Shown here one piece after another: positions 10,427 to 19,294 of a stretch of DNA of 33,069 nucleotides. A model generated the notes under the pieces. The model worked only from the letters and a program-made list of their open reading frames with translations, had not been told where the DNA came from and did not search any database. Position 1 is the first letter of the stretch, and each line of letters starts with the position of its first letter. Origin of the DNA: Steroidobacteraceae bacterium (lineage in GTDB: Bacteria > Pseudomonadota > Gammaproteobacteria > Steroidobacterales > Steroidobacteraceae); assembly GCA_019634915.1 (NCBI GenBank), contig JAHCAN010000031.1, positions 1 through 33,069 of the forward strand, given 5' to 3'. Made by a program: the position numbers and the translations under genes.

Positions 10427-11362
10427 TCACCAGTTGATTCTCTTGCGGAAGCGGAATCGCAGCCAGATCGCGATGCCGTTCATCAGCAGCGTCATGCCGA
10501 GCAGGGTCGCGCCCGCTGCCGCCGCATTGACGCGAAAGGCCGGGTCCGGACGCGATACCCAGTTGAACATCTGGATCGGCATCGCGGTGAACGCATCCTT
10601 CAGCCACGCGAACGACAGGAACGGGAATTCGGCCGTGACCGGCGGGCTCGGCAGGAACGCGATGAACGACAGCGCGCCGATCGTGATGATCGGTGCGGTC
10701 TCGCCGATCGCGCGCGACAGGCCGATGATCATGCCCGTCAGCACGCCGCCCATCGAATAGGGCAGCACGTGGTGCGCGGTGACCTCCCAGCGCGTCGCGC
10801 CGAGCGCGTAGGCCGCCTCGCGGATCGCGCGCGGCACCGCGCGCACCGCCTCGCGGGTCGCAACGATCACGATCGGCAGGATCAGCAGCGCGAGCGTGAG
10901 TCCTGCCGCGGCGATGCTCTGGCCGAGATTGAACTTGTAGACGAAGAGTCCGAGCGCCAGCAGGCCATAGATGATCGACGGCACGCCGGCGAGATTGGTG
11001 ACGTTGATCTCGATGATCGCGGTGAACCAGTTCTTCGGCGCGTACTCCTCGAGATACACGGCCGCGGCCACCCCGACCGGCATCGCGACGCAGGCGGTGA
11101 CGACCATGATCAGCGACGTGCCGACCCAGGCGGCGAGGATGCCGGCGTTCTCGGCCTTGCGGGACGCGTACGACGTCAGGAAATCCCAGTTCAGCCGCGG
11201 CGCGCCCTGCACCACGAGATCGAGGAACAGCACGCACAGCACGGCGAGCGCCGCGATCATCACCAGCAGGCCGATGATCACGAAGATCGCGTCGAAGAGC
11301 TTGCGCCGCCCGACCCCGGCCCGGATCGCCTGCAGCGCCGGGTCCTGCGCCACGGTGGCCAT
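10427..11362 (-). CDS. pstA: Phosphate ABC transporter permease PstA
   Basis: One of two inner-membrane channel subunits of the phosphate importer. The 311-aa product has about six hydrophobic segments, the first near residues 26-50 ([20 protein letters not shown]). The cytoplasmic EAA loop that docks on PstB reads [38 protein letters not shown] is the conserved PstA segment. Its ATG overlaps the pstC stop by one base (TGATG), implying translational coupling. Confidence 0.96.
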   Translation of the reverse strand: MATVAQDPALQAIRAGVGRRKLFDAIFVIIGLLVMIAALAVLCVLFLDLVVQGAPRLNWDFLTSYASRKAENAGILAAWVGTSLIMVVTACVAMPVGVAAAVYLEEYAPKNWFTAIIEINVTNLAGVPSIIYGLLALGLFVYKFNLGQSIAAAGLTLALLILPIVIVATREAVRAVPRAIREAAYALGATRWEVTAHHVLPYSMGGVLTGMIIGLSRAIGETAPIITIGALSFIAFLPSPPVTAEFPFLSFAWLKDAFTAMPIQMFNWVSRPDPAFRVNAAAAGATLLGMTLLMNGIAIWLRFRFRKRINW

Positions 11363-12285
11363 CAGTAGGCCTCCCGGAAGCGGCGCGTCAGCGCAAAGCC
11401 GGCGATGTTGAAGGCGAGCGTGACGATCAGCAGCACGAGTCCGGCCGCGAAGATCGACTGGTAGCCGATGCTGTCGTGCGGCAGGTCACCGAGACTCACC
11501 TGCACGATGAACGCGGTGATCGTCGCGGCCGACTCGGTCGGGTTCCAGGTGAGGTTCGGCTGCAGGCCCGCCGCAACCGCGACCACCATCGTCTCGCCGA
11601 CCGCGCGCGAGATGCCGAGGATATAGGCTGCGGCGATGCCCGACAGCGCGCCCGGCATCACGACCCGCATCGCGGTCTGCAGGCGCGTGGCGCCCATCGC
11701 GTAACTGCCCTCGCGCATGTAGTTCGGCACCGCGCGCATCGCGTCCTCGCTGACCGAGGCCACATAGGGCACGATCATCACGCCGATCACGAGACCTGCC
11801 GAGAGCATGTTGAAGCCCGGCAGCCCCGGGATGAGCTTCTGCAGGAACGGCGTGACCATCACCAGCGCGAAGTAGCCGTAGACGATCGTCGGTACGGCGC
11901 CGAGCATCTCGAGCGCGGGCTTGACCGTCTCGCGCAGGCGGTGCGACGCGAACTCCGACAGATAGATCGCGATGGTCGTGCCGGCCGGGATCGCCACCGC
12001 GAGCGCGACGAACGTGGTCACCAGCGTGCCGGCGACCAGCGGCAGGATGCCGTAGCGCGGCTCGGCGAACAGCGGGGTCCACATCGTGTCGGTGAGGAAG
12101 TCCCGCAGCGGCACGTGCTCGAAGAACGGCAGCGCCTCGACGACCAGGATCCACACGATCGCGAGTGTCGTGAACACCGCGACCAGCCCCGCGGCCAGCA
12201 GCAGCGCCTCGATCAGGCGGTCCCGGACCCTGCGCCGCCGGATCGAACGCCGCAGCGGCGCAGGGCTCTGGGAGTTGGCAGTCAC
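11362..12285 (-). CDS. pstC: Phosphate ABC transporter permease PstC
   Basis: Second inner-membrane channel subunit of PstSCAB, 307 aa. A basic N-terminus (LRRSIRRRRVRDR) precedes the first membrane helix at about residues 25-50. The EAA loop reads YAMGATRLQTAMRVVMPGAL and is followed by GISRAVGETMVVAVAAG, the PstC counterpart of the PstA motif. LEMLGAVPTIVYGYFALVMV is also typical. It begins 15 bp after the pstS stop and overlaps pstA by one base. Confidence 0.96.
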   Translation of the reverse strand: MTANSQSPAPLRRSIRRRRVRDRLIEALLLAAGLVAVFTTLAIVWILVVEALPFFEHVPLRDFLTDTMWTPLFAEPRYGILPLVAGTLVTTFVALAVAIPAGTTIAIYLSEFASHRLRETVKPALEMLGAVPTIVYGYFALVMVTPFLQKLIPGLPGFNMLSAGLVIGVMIVPYVASVSEDAMRAVPNYMREGSYAMGATRLQTAMRVVMPGALSGIAAAYILGISRAVGETMVVAVAAGLQPNLTWNPTESAATITAFIVQVSLGDLPHDSIGYQSIFAAGLVLLIVTLAFNIAGFALTRRFREAY

Positions 12286-12300
12286 GATCGGGCCAGTAAA

Positions 12301-13302
12301 TTAGAACCTGGCTTCGCGTGCAAGCAGTTCCTCGACCGTGAGGCCCACTTCGTTGTGGCCGCCGAACGCGGTGCCGACCTTGCCGGCGCGGAAATTGGCC
12401 AGCGCCTTGTCGTACGCGAGCTTCGCGAGCGGCACGTACTTCACTTCCTCGACGAGCGGCGCGCCCTTCTGCAGGTAGAACTCGACGAACTCCTTCACCT
12501 CGGGACGCTGCGCCGACGCCTTGCTGACATAGATGAAGATCGGCCGCGACAGCGGCTCGTAGCTGCCGTCGAGCACGCCCTGCGGCGACGGGCCGACCGC
12601 CTGGCCCTTCGAGTTGACGACCCTGAGCGCCTTCATCTTCGACGCGTTCGGCGCGTAGTAGGCGTAGCCGAAGTACGCGAGCGCATTGACGTCCGACTCG
12701 ACGCCCTGCACGAGCACGTTGTCGTCCTCGCTCGCGGTGAAGTCGCCACGGCTCGACTTCGACTTGCCGACCGTCGCTTCGGTGAAGTAGTCGAACGTGC
12801 CGGAATCGGCGCCGGGGCCGAACAGCTTGAGCGGCTGCGCCGGCCATTTCGGGTTGACCTGCTTCCAGGTCGTGACCTTGCCCTGCGCGGCGGGCTCCCA
12901 CATCTTCTTCAGTTCGGCCACCGTGATCGAGTCGACCCAGGTGTTCTTCGGGTTCACCGCGACCGTCAGCGCGTCATAGGCGACCGGCAGCTCGATGTAC
13001 TCGATGCCGGCCTTCGCGCAGGCCTCCATCTCGGAGGTGCTGATCGGGCGCGAAGCGTCGGAGATGTCGGTCTCGCCGCGGCAGAACTTCTTGAAGCCGC
13101 CGCCGGTGCCCGAGATGCCGACGGTGACCCGCACCTTGCCGCGCCTGGCGATCTGGAACTCCTCGGCGACCGCCTCGGAGATCGGGAATACCGTGCTCGA
13201 TCCGTCGATCTTGATGACGGACTGGGCCGCCGCGCCACCCGGCGCGACGGCGAACGCCGCGAAGCCGGCGGCGATCAGTGCGAATGTCGATGTCAGTCTC
13301 AT
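12301..13302 (-). CDS. pstS: Periplasmic phosphate-binding protein PstS
   Basis: Captures phosphate in the periplasm and delivers it to PstCA. The 333-aa precursor starts at ATG 13302, preceded by GAGGA 8-9 bases upstream. The N-terminus is a Sec signal peptide with predicted cleavage after A26 (PGGAAA/QS). Phosphate-loop motifs are visible: [31 protein letters not shown] and [13 protein letters not shown]. The sequence resembles the PstS/SphX-like subfamily rather than short E. coli PstS. A longer in-frame reading from 13419 would run back into the porin end and adds no signal peptide, so it was rejected. First gene of the pst operon, directly below a Pho box. Confidence 0.96.
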   Translation of the reverse strand: MRLTSTFALIAAGFAAFAVAPGGAAAQSVIKIDGSSTVFPISEAVAEEFQIARRGKVRVTVGISGTGGGFKKFCRGETDISDASRPISTSEMEACAKAGIEYIELPVAYDALTVAVNPKNTWVDSITVAELKKMWEPAAQGKVTTWKQVNPKWPAQPLKLFGPGADSGTFDYFTEATVGKSKSSRGDFTASEDDNVLVQGVESDVNALAYFGYAYYAPNASKMKALRVVNSKGQAVGPSPQGVLDGSYEPLSRPIFIYVSKASAQRPEVKEFVEFYLQKGAPLVEEVKYVPLAKLAYDKALANFRAGKVGTAFGGHNEVGLTVEELLAREARF

Positions 13303-13329
13303 TGCAGGGTCCTCGCTGTCAGGATTTCG

Positions 13330-13362
13330 ATGATAGAAACGGTGTGTGACAGTTGCGTGACA
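13330..13362 (-). promoter_or_regulatory. Pho box and -10 of pstSCAB-phoU
   Basis: Read on the minus strand, two exact TGTCAC repeats lie 11 bp apart (13357-13362 and 13346-13351), forming TGTCACGCAACTGTCAC. Ten bases later comes TATCAT (13330-13335), a good -10. The spacing matches the E. coli phoA promoter, where the Pho box replaces the -35. The start would be near 13323, about 20 nt before the pstS ATG. This predicts activation by phosphorylated PhoB under phosphate limitation. Confidence 0.8.
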
Positions 13363-13370
13363 CTTGGCCG

Positions 13371-14684
13371 TCAGAACCTGTAATTCAGGTCGAGCTGCAG
13401 GCGGTCGTAGTCCCGCCACACTTCGCTGACCGCCGCGGCGCCCGGCAGCACGCGCTCGTTGAAGAAGTAGGTGCCGTTCACGGTCCAGTTCTTCGCCGGC
13501 GCCCAGGCCGCCTTGACGACGCTGCCTTTCGACCAGGTCGTGCCGGCACCGAAGTCCGAGTCGACGAACTGGCCGAACTGCGCGTTCTGCTCCATGTCCT
13601 GGTACACATAGCTCAGCTCCCAGGTCCGCGGGTCGCCCGCCTTGCCGAGCGTCGCGCCGAGGGCGTAGCCGGTGTCGTTGTCGGCCGCTTCCTGGTTCCT
13701 GATGTAGTTGCCGAATACCGCGAACGGCAGCTTGCCCAGCTTGAAATCGAGCTGCGCCAGCGCCTCGATCAGGTTGTAGTCATCGCGCAGGCGGCGGCAG
13801 CCATCGACGAGGTTCGTGCGGTTGCCCTGCGCACCACCGAAGAACGCATTGGTCGCCGCGCAGGCCGGGCTCGCGGAGGTCAGTGTGATCTCGTTCTGCA
13901 CCGCGCCGACGTCGAAGTAGCCGACCGCACCGGTGAAGCCGACCGCGTCGCCGAACTTCGTCTTGACGCCGAGCTGGCCGCCGAACACGTTGGCGTCGGC
14001 GCCCGAGCTCGACTCGGACAGCCAGGCGCCCATCGCGCTGCCGAAGAACGCGCCGCGCGCGAACTTGACCGCCCCGCCCTCCCAGGTGAGGTCGCCGTCC
14101 CAGAAGTAGCTGCCGACGCGCTGCCAGGCATACGGGATCTTGCCGAGCTGCACGTTGAGGCCCTGCACCGGGCTCCAATCGGCGTAGGCGAGATCGAGGC
14201 CGAGGCCCTTGCGCGTGAAGCCCTCGCCGAGCGTCTGGTTGGTCGAGCGCGGATCACGATCGTCACCGGCGGTGGCCACCTGCACGACGGCCTTGACCGT
14301 GTCGTTGACCTTCGCCTCGACGCCGAGGCGCACGCGCACGCGATGACGCGTGCGCTCCTTCGCCGCAGTCGCGTCGTCGATGTTCTCGTGCCGATAGCGG
14401 AAATCGCCCTTCAGCTTGATCCTGCCCGCCCAGTCGGCGGCCTTGCCGGCCTTCTCGATGTCGGGCAGTTTCGCGAGCGCGACGTCCGCCTCGGCGATTT
14501 CCTTGCGATTGGCCCGGGCGTTGTCCTTCAGGTAGGCATTCTCCGCCTCGACGCGCTCGAGCCGCTGCGTCAGGGCCGCGATGTCGCGCCGCAGTTCGTC
14601 GATGCCCGTCGCCGACGGCGCCTGCTGGGCGAAGGCCGGGGCGGCCAGCAATGCGCTGGCGGCCATGGCTGCGAATTTTTTCAC
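13371..14684 (-). CDS. Outer-membrane porin, Pho-regulated (putative porin family)
   Basis: A 437-aa beta-barrel porin precursor. GTG 14684 is chosen because GGAG lies 6 bases upstream and the resulting [19 protein letters not shown] is a good signal peptide (cleavage after A19); a longer reading from 14927 crosses dapE. Residues about 27-55 form a short coiled coil ([20 protein letters not shown]), as in trimeric porins tethered to peptidoglycan. Alternating beta strands follow ([37 protein letters not shown]). The last residues LQLDLNYRF end in Phe, the BAM assembly signal. Its own tandem Pho box and position just upstream of pstS suggest phosphate or organophosphate uptake, comparable in role to OprP/PhoE but not assigned by homology. 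C170-type loop cysteines (PACAAT, DGCRR) may form a disulfide. Confidence 0.88.
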   Translation of the reverse strand: MKKFAAMAASALLAAPAFAQQAPSATGIDELRRDIAALTQRLERVEAENAYLKDNARANRKEIAEADVALAKLPDIEKAGKAADWAGRIKLKGDFRYRHENIDDATAAKERTRHRVRVRLGVEAKVNDTVKAVVQVATAGDDRDPRSTNQTLGEGFTRKGLGLDLAYADWSPVQGLNVQLGKIPYAWQRVGSYFWDGDLTWEGGAVKFARGAFFGSAMGAWLSESSSGADANVFGGQLGVKTKFGDAVGFTGAVGYFDVGAVQNEITLTSASPACAATNAFFGGAQGNRTNLVDGCRRLRDDYNLIEALAQLDFKLGKLPFAVFGNYIRNQEAADNDTGYALGATLGKAGDPRTWELSYVYQDMEQNAQFGQFVDSDFGAGTTWSKGSVVKAAWAPAKNWTVNGTYFFNERVLPGAAAVSEVWRDYDRLQLDLNYRF

Positions 14685-14712
14685 GGGGGTCTCCGGTGGT
14701 GTGACGGAGTGC

Positions 14713-14767
14713 GTTATACGGACGGCGCATGACGCATCGATGACGATTCCGCGACGTGCAGATGACG
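14713..14767 (-). promoter_or_regulatory. Tandem Pho boxes and -10 of the porin gene
   Basis: On the minus strand CGTCAT occurs at 14762-14767, 14740-14745 and 14729-14734; CGTCGC (14751-14756) fills the gap. Four repeats therefore run in strict 11-bp phase, equal to two adjoining Pho boxes. Ten bases after the last repeat is TATAAC (14713-14718). The start would be near 14706, about 22 nt before the GTG of the porin. Confidence 0.75.
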
Positions 14768-14773
14768 AGGGAC

Positions 14774-14802
14774 TTGCGGCACCGCGGGCCGCCCCGTATA
14801 AG
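14774..14802 (+). promoter_or_regulatory. Probable dapE promoter, very short leader
   Basis: TTGCGG (14774-14779) and TATAAG (14797-14802) are separated by 17 bp. The expected start at about 14809 is only some 6 nt before the ATG at 14815, and no Shine-Dalgarno is present, so the mRNA may be nearly leaderless. The -35 is 7 bp from the porin Pho repeats on the other strand. Confidence 0.45.
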
Positions 14803-14814
14803 GCGCTGCCAGCC

Positions 14815-15942
14815 ATGACCGACACACTCGCCCTGACCCTCGACCTGATGGCCCGCAACTCGGTCACGCCGGCCGATGGCGGCTGCCAGCAGGTCATGAT
14901 GGAACGGCTCGCCGCCGCCGGCTTCACCGTGGAGCCGCTGCGCTATGGTGAAGTCGAGAACTTCTGGGCGAAGCGCGGCTCGGGTGGACCGGTGTTCTGC
15001 TTCGCCGGCCACACCGACGTCGTGCCCACCGGTCCGCTCGCGGAATGGCAGTCCGATCCGTTCCAGCCGGTCGTGCGCGACGGCGTGCTGTACGGCCGCG
15101 GCGCCGCCGACATGAAGAGCGGCCTCGCGGCGATGGTCACCGCGACCGAGGCCTTCGTGCGCGAACACCCGGACCACGCCGGCACGATCGCGTACCTGAT
15201 CACGAGCGACGAGGAAGGCCCGTCGATCGACGGCACGAAACGCGTGGTCGAGACGCTGAAGGCGCGCGGCGAGCGCATCGACTGGTGCCTCGTCGGCGAG
15301 CCCTCGAGCGAGCAGCGCATCGGCGACACGATCAAGATCGGCCGGCGCGGCTCACTGTCGGGCCGGCTCACCGTGCACGGCGTGCAGGGCCACATCGCCT
15401 ACCCGCAGCTCGCCGAAAACCCGGTGCACGCGTTCGCGCCCGCGCTCGCGGAACTCGCCTCCCGTGTCTGGGACCAGGGCAATGAGCACTTCCAGCCGAC
15501 CAGCTTCCAGGTCTCGAACCTGAACGCCGGCACCGGGGCACCGAACGTGATCCCGGGCGAGCTGAAGGCGCGCTTCAACCTGCGCTACGGCCCGGTGCAG
15601 ACGCTCGAGGGCCTGAAGAAAACCGTGGAAGGCATTCTCGCGAAACACGGCGTGCGCCACACGCTCGAATGGTATGTCTCCGGTGAGCCGTTCTTCACGC
15701 CGGCCGCCGAGCTGTCGCGCGCCGCGATCGAGGCGATCCGCCGGGAAACCGGCGAGTCACCGCGGCTGTCGACCGGTGGCGGCACCTCGGACGGCCGCTT
15801 CATCGCGCCGCTGGGCGCACAGGTCGTCGAGCTCGGCGTCGTCAACGAGTCGATCCACAAGGTCAACGAATGCGTGCGCGTCGGGGAAATCGAGGCGCTG
15901 CACCGCATCTACCTCAGCGTATTGCGAACTCTGCTCGCCTGA
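14815..15942 (+). CDS. dapE: Succinyl-diaminopimelate desuccinylase
   Basis: Zinc hydrolase that frees LL-diaminopimelate from its N-succinyl form in lysine and peptidoglycan precursor synthesis (EC 3.5.1.18). The 375-aa length equals that of E. coli DapE. The metal and catalytic residues line up: H66 and D68 in [12 protein letters not shown]99 in [10 protein letters not shown], and general base E133 with E134 in [11 protein letters not shown]. The dimerisation/lid segment contains [23 protein letters not shown] 14815 gives the family N-terminus [19 protein letters not shown]. It is separated from dapC and dapD by the whole pst block and overlaps the 3' end of dsbB tail-to-tail by 29 bp. Confidence 0.97.
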   Translation: MTDTLALTLDLMARNSVTPADGGCQQVMMERLAAAGFTVEPLRYGEVENFWAKRGSGGPVFCFAGHTDVVPTGPLAEWQSDPFQPVVRDGVLYGRGAADMKSGLAAMVTATEAFVREHPDHAGTIAYLITSDEEGPSIDGTKRVVETLKARGERIDWCLVGEPSSEQRIGDTIKIGRRGSLSGRLTVHGVQGHIAYPQLAENPVHAFAPALAELASRVWDQGNEHFQPTSFQVSNLNAGTGAPNVIPGELKARFNLRYGPVQTLEGLKKTVEGILAKHGVRHTLEWYVSGEPFFTPAAELSRAAIEAIRRETGESPRLSTGGGTSDGRFIAPLGAQVVELGVVNESIHKVNECVRVGEIEALHRIYLSVLRTLLA

Positions 15943-16441
15943 GCTCGCGCCGAGCACCGCCGTTCAGCACGGCGCCATGGACGCCGAGCACGAGCGCGGC
16001 GATCAGCACCCAGGCCGGCATCGACAGCCCGAGGAAGCGCCAGTCGACCAGCGCGCACTCCCCGCCGCCGGTCATCACCTTGCGCACGACCTCGAGGAGC
16101 GGGAACGCCTCGAGCAGGAAGTCGAGCGTCGCGCCGCAGGCCGGCACGAGCCCCGGCGGCAGGCCCTGCACATAGACGTGCCGCGCCGCGACCGCGACCG
16201 CCGCGCCGGCCGCGAGCACGATCAGCGCCGCATAGACGCGCCCGCCCACGCGCCCCGCGTCGTGCAGCGCCGCGAGCACGAACACGACGCCGAGCGCGAG
16301 GATCGCGACGCGCTGGAACATGCACAGCGGGCAAGGCGCAAGCCCGAGCACTTTTTCGGCGTAGAGCGCATAACCTAGCATCGCGAAGCACGCGAGCGCG
16401 CCGAGCGCATTGCCGACGCGGCGGTTGTCCAGCAGGATCAT
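15914..16441 (-). CDS. dsbB: Disulfide bond formation protein B
   Basis: Inner-membrane protein that reoxidises DsbA and passes electrons to quinone. The 175-aa product has four hydrophobic helices and both cysteine pairs: C37-C40 in [10 protein letters not shown], and C102 (PACGAT) with C129 ([10 protein letters not shown]) in the second periplasmic loop. Arg44 after the CPLC motif, known to aid quinone interaction, is present. Its ATG overlaps the phoU stop as ATGA, so it is co-transcribed with phoB-phoR-phoU. This is not the usual position for dsbB. The 3' end overlaps dapE on the opposite strand by 29 bp. Confidence 0.95.
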   Translation of the reverse strand: MILLDNRRVGNALGALACFAMLGYALYAEKVLGLAPCPLCMFQRVAILALGVVFVLAALHDAGRVGGRVYAALIVLAAGAAVAVAARHVYVQGLPPGLVPACGATLDFLLEAFPLLEVVRKVMTGGGECALVDWRFLGLSMPAWVLIAALVLGVHGAVLNGGARRELRRAEFAIR

Positions 16442-17175
16442 GCTTCGTCGCTTTCATCGGCGCGCGGCCGGATGCGGGTTTCCACTTCTTCGATGCGCGT
16501 GTGGCGAATGTCCTCGCCGTGCACCATGTACACGACGTACTCGCCGATGTTCGTCGCGTGATCGCCGACGCGCTCGAGCGCGCGCGCCGCCCAGGTGACG
16601 TCCAGCGTGCGGCGGATCTGGCGCGGGTCTTCCATCATGAAAGTCACGCACTGGCGCTGGATCGACTCGTATTCCTCGTCGACGTGCCGGTCGTGCTGCG
16701 CGACGCGCAGCGCGGCGTCGACGTCCATGCGCGCGAACGCATCCAGCGCATCGTGCACCATGCCCTCGACGAGCCGGCCGAGATGGCGGATCTCGCGGTA
16801 GCGATCGGCCGGGCGTTCGAGCGTCGCGAGCCGCAGCGCGATGTTCGCGATCTTGCGCGCCTCGTCGCCGATGCGCTCGAGGTCGGTAATCGCCTTGATG
16901 ATCGCGACGATCAGCCGCAGGTCACCGGCGGTCGGCGCGCGGGTCGCGAGAATGCGCAGGCACTCCTCGTCGATCGCGACCTCCATGCGATTGACCTTGG
17001 CATCGTCGCGCACGACTTCGCCGGCGAGCGCGCTGTCGGCGTCTGCCAGTGCCGCGAGACTCCGGCGCAGCTGTTCCTCGACGAGCCCGCCCATCGCGAG
17101 CAGATCGGCGCGCACGGCCTCGAGGTCCTCGTTGAAGCGGCTCGAGATGTGTTGCGACAGGTGCGTGGTTTCCAT
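16438..17175 (-). CDS. phoU: Phosphate transport regulator PhoU, phoR-linked copy
   Basis: A second PhoU, 245 aa and close to the E. coli length (241). The first repeat has DLLAMGGLVEEQLRRSLAAL and TDLERIGDEARKIANIALRL; the second has RALERVGDHATNIGEYVVYM. The N-terminus METTHLSQHISSRFNEDLE matches canonical PhoU better than the pst-linked copy does. The ATG at 17175 lies 20 bp after the phoR stop. Placement between phoR and dsbB suggests it acts mainly on the PhoR kinase, but a division of labour between the two PhoU proteins is inference. No strong Shine-Dalgarno was seen. Confidence 0.94.
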   Translation of the reverse strand: METTHLSQHISSRFNEDLEAVRADLLAMGGLVEEQLRRSLAALADADSALAGEVVRDDAKVNRMEVAIDEECLRILATRAPTAGDLRLIVAIIKAITDLERIGDEARKIANIALRLATLERPADRYREIRHLGRLVEGMVHDALDAFARMDVDAALRVAQHDRHVDEEYESIQRQCVTFMMEDPRQIRRTLDVTWAARALERVGDHATNIGEYVVYMVHGEDIRHTRIEEVETRIRPRADESDEA

Positions 17176-17195
17176 GATGGTCGATGATATCCGAG

Positions 17196-18530
17196 TCAGC
17201 TGTGGGTCGGGTCGACTGGCGCGGGAACGATGCGCCGGGCGGGGAAATGACAGGTGAAGGTGCTGCCCCGCCCTTCGACGCTGTCGATCTCGAGCCGGCC
17301 GCCGTGCCGCTGCAGCACGTGCTTGACGATCGCGAGGCCGAGCCCGGAGCCGCCGGTCGCGCGCGAGCGGCCGGCATCGACGCGATAGAAGCGCTCGGTG
17401 AGGCGCGGGATCGCCTCGGCCGGGATGCCGGGCCCGGTATCGGCGACCGAGAAATGCGCGCCGGCCCCGTCGGTCCACCAGCGCAGCGTCATCGTGCCCT
17501 CGGCCGGCGTGTACTTCGCCGCGTTGTCGACCAGGTTGGCGAACGCCGAGTGGATCTCGATGTCGTCGCCCAGCAGGCGGTCCGCCGAGTCGATGTCGAG
17601 CGAAACCGTCGCCGGGCGCTGCGGCCGCGCGAGCACGTCCTTGCGCAGCAGCGCGAGCATCGCCGCGACGTCGATCGGCTCGCCCTCGACCTGCGCATCC
17701 TTCGCCTCGAGCCGCGACAGCACCAGCAGGTCGCCGATGATCGCGGCCATGCGGTCGGCCTGGCGACGCATCTCGGCGACCGGCGGCGCGAGCTGCGGAT
17801 CGAGCGCCGGGTCGGTCGCGAGCGTCTCGAGGTAGCCGGAGATCACCGTCAGCGGCGAGCGCAGCTCGTGCGAGGCGTTGGCGACGAACTCCTTGCGCAT
17901 CGACTCGAGGCGCGTCTGGCGCGTCACGTCGCGCACGAGCAGCATGCGCCGGCCCTCGCCGTAGGGCAGCGCGTGCAGCGACAGCCAAGTCTCTGGCGCC
18001 GTGCCGGTCTGCAGCACCATCGGCGCCGAGAAATCCGTGCCGGCGAGATACTGCACGAACTCGGGCTGGCGGATCAGGTTGTCGATGCGGATGCCGATGT
18101 CGCTGCGGCCGCGCAATTGCAGCAGCTGCGCGGCCATGCGGTTGAGCCATTCGATCTCGCCGCTGCGATTGAGCACGATCACCCCGTCGGGCAGCGCGGC
18201 GGTCGAATCGCGCAGCTCGTGCAGCACCGTCAGCAGCCGCTGCTTGTGATAGCGCTTGCGGCGATGCAGGCGCACGACCTGCGTCACGACGTCATCCCAG
18301 ACGCCGCCGAGGATCGGCGGGTCCATCAGGCTGCGATGGCGCAGCCAGTGATCGAGCCGGAACAGGTTCGCGAGCTGCCAGCCGGTATAGAGCAGCAGCG
18401 TGACGAACAGGCCGGCGAACACGCGCCCCGTGATGAGCCCGACCGCGAGCCCGAGTGCCAGCGTGATCAGCAGCCGCACCGCCATGAAGCCCCACATTTT
18501 CAATGTGAGCGCGAATGGCTGGCGCGGCAT
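17196..18530 (-). CDS. phoR: Phosphate regulon sensor histidine kinase PhoR
   Basis: Inner-membrane kinase that phosphorylates PhoB in phosphate starvation. From ATG 18530 it is 444 aa. Two membrane helices at about residues 17-56 leave almost no periplasmic loop, as in E. coli PhoR. A charged linker (HRRKRYHKQR) is followed by a PAS domain (about 105-205). The H-box NASHELRSPLTVISGYLE has H221. The N-box (FANLVDNAAKYTP), G1 (ADTGPGIP) and G2 (GGSGLGLAIVKH) complete the ATPase domain. A TTG at 18545 overlapping the phoB stop is an alternative start adding five residues. It is the second gene of the phoB-phoR-phoU-dsbB operon. Confidence 0.95.
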   Translation of the reverse strand: MPRQPFALTLKMWGFMAVRLLITLALGLAVGLITGRVFAGLFVTLLLYTGWQLANLFRLDHWLRHRSLMDPPILGGVWDDVVTQVVRLHRRKRYHKQRLLTVLHELRDSTAALPDGVIVLNRSGEIEWLNRMAAQLLQLRGRSDIGIRIDNLIRQPEFVQYLAGTDFSAPMVLQTGTAPETWLSLHALPYGEGRRMLLVRDVTRQTRLESMRKEFVANASHELRSPLTVISGYLETLATDPALDPQLAPPVAEMRRQADRMAAIIGDLLVLSRLEAKDAQVEGEPIDVAAMLALLRKDVLARPQRPATVSLDIDSADRLLGDDIEIHSAFANLVDNAAKYTPAEGTMTLRWWTDGAGAHFSVADTGPGIPAEAIPRLTERFYRVDAGRSRATGGSGLGLAIVKHVLQRHGGRLEIDSVEGRGSTFTCHFPARRIVPAPVDPTHS

Positions 18531-18541
18531 GCGGGGTTCCG

Positions 18542-19237
18542 TCAATGGCTGCGCGCCGAAAACCGGTAGCCGGCGCCCCGCACGGTCTGGATCAGGTGAT
18601 CGCAGCCGAACGCCTCGAGCGCCTTGCGCAGGCGCCGGATGTGCACGTCGATCGTGCGCTCCTCGACATAGACGTTGCCGCCCCAGACCCGATCGAGCAG
18701 CTGCTCGCGCGAATAGACCCGCTCGGGATGCGTCATGAAGAACTCGAGCATGCGGTACTCGGTCGGCCCGAGCGGCACGGTACGATCATTCGCGGTCACG
18801 CGGTGGCTCGCGCGATCGAGCGCGAGCCCTTCGATCTCGATCCGGTCATCGCCGCCGCCCGGCTCGGCGCGGCGCAGCACCGCATTGATGCGCGCGACCA
18901 GCTCGCGCGGCGAGAACGGCTTGGTCATGTAGTCGTCGGCCCCGCCCTCGAGGCCGGCGACCTTGTCGGTCTCCTCGGCGCGCGCGGTCAGCATGATGAT
19001 CGGCAGCTCACGCGTATCCTTGTCGCGCTTCAGCAGCCTCGCGAGCTCGAGGCCGCTCATGTCGGGCAGCATCCAGTCGAGCAGCAGCAGATCGGGCTGG
19101 CGGTCGGCGAGCTGCTGCCGCGCATCGCGGCAATCCCCGGCCTCGCGCACGTCGAAGCCGGCGCGCCGCAGGCCATAGGCGATCATTTCGCGGATCGGGC
19201 GTTCGTCCTCGACGATCAGGATCTGCTTGCCTGCCAT
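18542..19237 (-). CDS. phoB: Phosphate regulon response regulator PhoB
   Basis: OmpR-family activator that binds Pho boxes once phosphorylated. From ATG 19237 it is 231 aa (E. coli 229) with N-terminus [20 protein letters not shown]. The acidic pocket (E10, D11), phospho-acceptor D54 in [13 protein letters not shown], Thr in MLTARAEE and Lys in [11 protein letters not shown] are all present. The winged-helix domain ends with [16 protein letters not shown]-type helices (here [18 protein letters not shown]), which contact Pho-box DNA. An ATG three codons earlier (19246) is the alternative start; neither has a clear Shine-Dalgarno. Targets visible in this window are the pstS and porin promoters. 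Confidence 0.96.
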   Translation of the reverse strand: MAGKQILIVEDERPIREMIAYGLRRAGFDVREAGDCRDARQQLADRQPDLLLLDWMLPDMSGLELARLLKRDKDTRELPIIMLTARAEETDKVAGLEGGADDYMTKPFSPRELVARINAVLRRAEPGGGDDRIEIEGLALDRASHRVTANDRTVPLGPTEYRMLEFFMTHPERVYSREQLLDRVWGGNVYVEERTIDVHIRRLRKALEAFGCDHLIQTVRGAGYRFSARSH

Positions 19238-19257
19238 GGCGCACATTACAGTCGGGA

Positions 19258-19277
19258 ATTATTGCAGAACGGTGACA
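19258..19277 (-). promoter_or_regulatory. Candidate phoB promoter with one Pho half-site
   Basis: The minus strand has CTGTCAC (19272-19278) followed 8 bases later by AATAAT (19258-19263), a 5/6 match to the -10. The partner half-site 11 bp upstream is poor (GATTCG), so this would be a weak or partial Pho box. Autoregulation of phoB is known in E. coli; here it is only suggested. Confidence 0.35.
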
Positions 19278-19294
19278 GCCGGCGAATCAATGTG

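Noticed and set aside
15914-15942. dapE/dsbB overlap as a frameshift or misassembly
   Set aside because: The 29-bp tail-to-tail overlap leaves both proteins with normal family lengths and ends.
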